A stretch of DNA of 64,000 nt from Shinisaurus crocodilurus (lineage: Eukaryota > Chordata > Lepidosauria > Squamata > Shinisauridae). Both the position numbers and the translations under genes were made by a program. The notes under the pieces are model-generated. The model worked only from the letters and a program-made list of their open reading frames with translations, searched no databases and was not told where the DNA came from. The stretch covers positions 137,642,564-137,706,563 of the forward strand of contig CM037880.1 in NCBI GenBank assembly GCA_021292165.1, written 5' to 3'. Of this stretch, positions 63,480 to 64,000 are shown one piece after another (position 1 is the stretch's first letter; every line of letters starts with the position of its first letter).

Positions 63480-64000
63480 ATAAAACATAAGATGGGGCCT
63501 GGCGCCTGGAGGTCTGGAGGAGTCAGGCTGAAAGCGTTCATATGTAAATGTAATTCAAACCCAATAAGTCATGAGTTCCCTTCCCCCTGCTTGGCCAGGT
63601 GAAATGCATTATGATTGGCTGAGAGGCAGCAGAGCTACAGGGAGGAGGGGAGGGGGGAAAGGTATATTTCCCAAAGTGTGGTTTTTTGGTCTTTGTCCTG
63701 GATCGCGTGGCTACCGGCTACCCTGGCTATTGGGGATGGCGGCAAGGCAGAGAGAGGCCCCAAGCCTTTGGGGGGGGCATCAGGATCCGACCCCAGTTAG
63801 CTCCTGGTGAAATGAGCTGGATGAGGGCTCTAGTGAAGGCAAGCCTTGTGGGAGTTTTATCCATCTCAGACCTGCGGGTAGATGGAGTGGTTCTCCTCGG
63901 GCAACAAGGCTGTGCTGGATCTCACAGCCTTGAAGAGAACACCCTCAGGTAACTGGTGTGTGCCTGAGAGTTATTAAGGAATCAGATTTTATTGTGTTTT
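63480..64000 (+). other. Sequence beyond right LTR-like repeat
   Basis: GC-rich, with a TATA-like start and no recognised gene. It may be the remainder of a longer LTR whose counterpart at the left is deleted. It runs off the window. Confidence 0.35.

Overview
The window is vertebrate nuclear DNA, most likely from a squamate reptile. It has two split protein-coding genes in a dense background of CR1, L2-like and L1-like LINEs, tRNA-derived SINEs, hAT and Tigger-like DNA elements, LTR sequence and a DIRS retrotransposon. No prokaryotic features, CRISPR arrays or functional tRNA/rRNA genes were seen. The species assignment is inferred from the repeat mix and is not proven.

Region 1 (1-17354, + strand) holds the last ten coding exons of KDM1B (LSD2), a flavin-dependent histone H3K4 demethylase. 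The exons join in frame to 415 codons plus a stop, the C-terminal half of the amine oxidase domain. Its introns carry five repeat groups: a tRNA-derived SINE containing a 70-bp copy of a KDM1B exon, a hAT element with a perfect 8-bp target duplication and GAGTC arrays, a 5S rRNA-headed SINE with a CR1 tail, a 5'-truncated CR1, and an L1-like element nested in a hAT element.

Region 2 (17355-28340) is the 3' side of KDM1B and the intergenic space. A 6.1-kb DIRS-type tyrosine-recombinase retrotransposon (17752-23850, - strand) lies about 400 bp past the KDM1B stop. Its parts are gag, RT/RNase H, tyrosine recombinase, perfect 101-bp inverted repeats, an internal complementary region and an upstream array of YY1-like motifs.

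Region 3 (28340-48390, - strand) is a complete DEK gene, with ten coding exons (362 codons) and a likely non-coding first exon in a CpG-rich promoter. One DEK intron has a GC donor. Another holds a nearly full-length CR1 with an intact SGNH-esterase ORF1 and an ORF2 broken by one base. KDM1B and DEK are convergent, matching the order known on human 6p22.3.

Region 4 (48400-64000) has no recognised host gene. It holds a CORE/MIR-like SINE, a LINE RT 3' fragment ending in a C2H2-like motif, L2-like fragments interrupted by a CR1 and by a solo LTR, a second 5S-CR1 SINE, and a 146-160 bp direct-repeat pair flanking a non-coding, internally duplicated 2.5-kb block that may be a non-autonomous LTR element.

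The least ordinary observations are the short local duplications found in or beside repeats, the YY1 array of the DIRS element, the GAGTC-rich hAT ends and the 5S-CR1 chimeric SINE.
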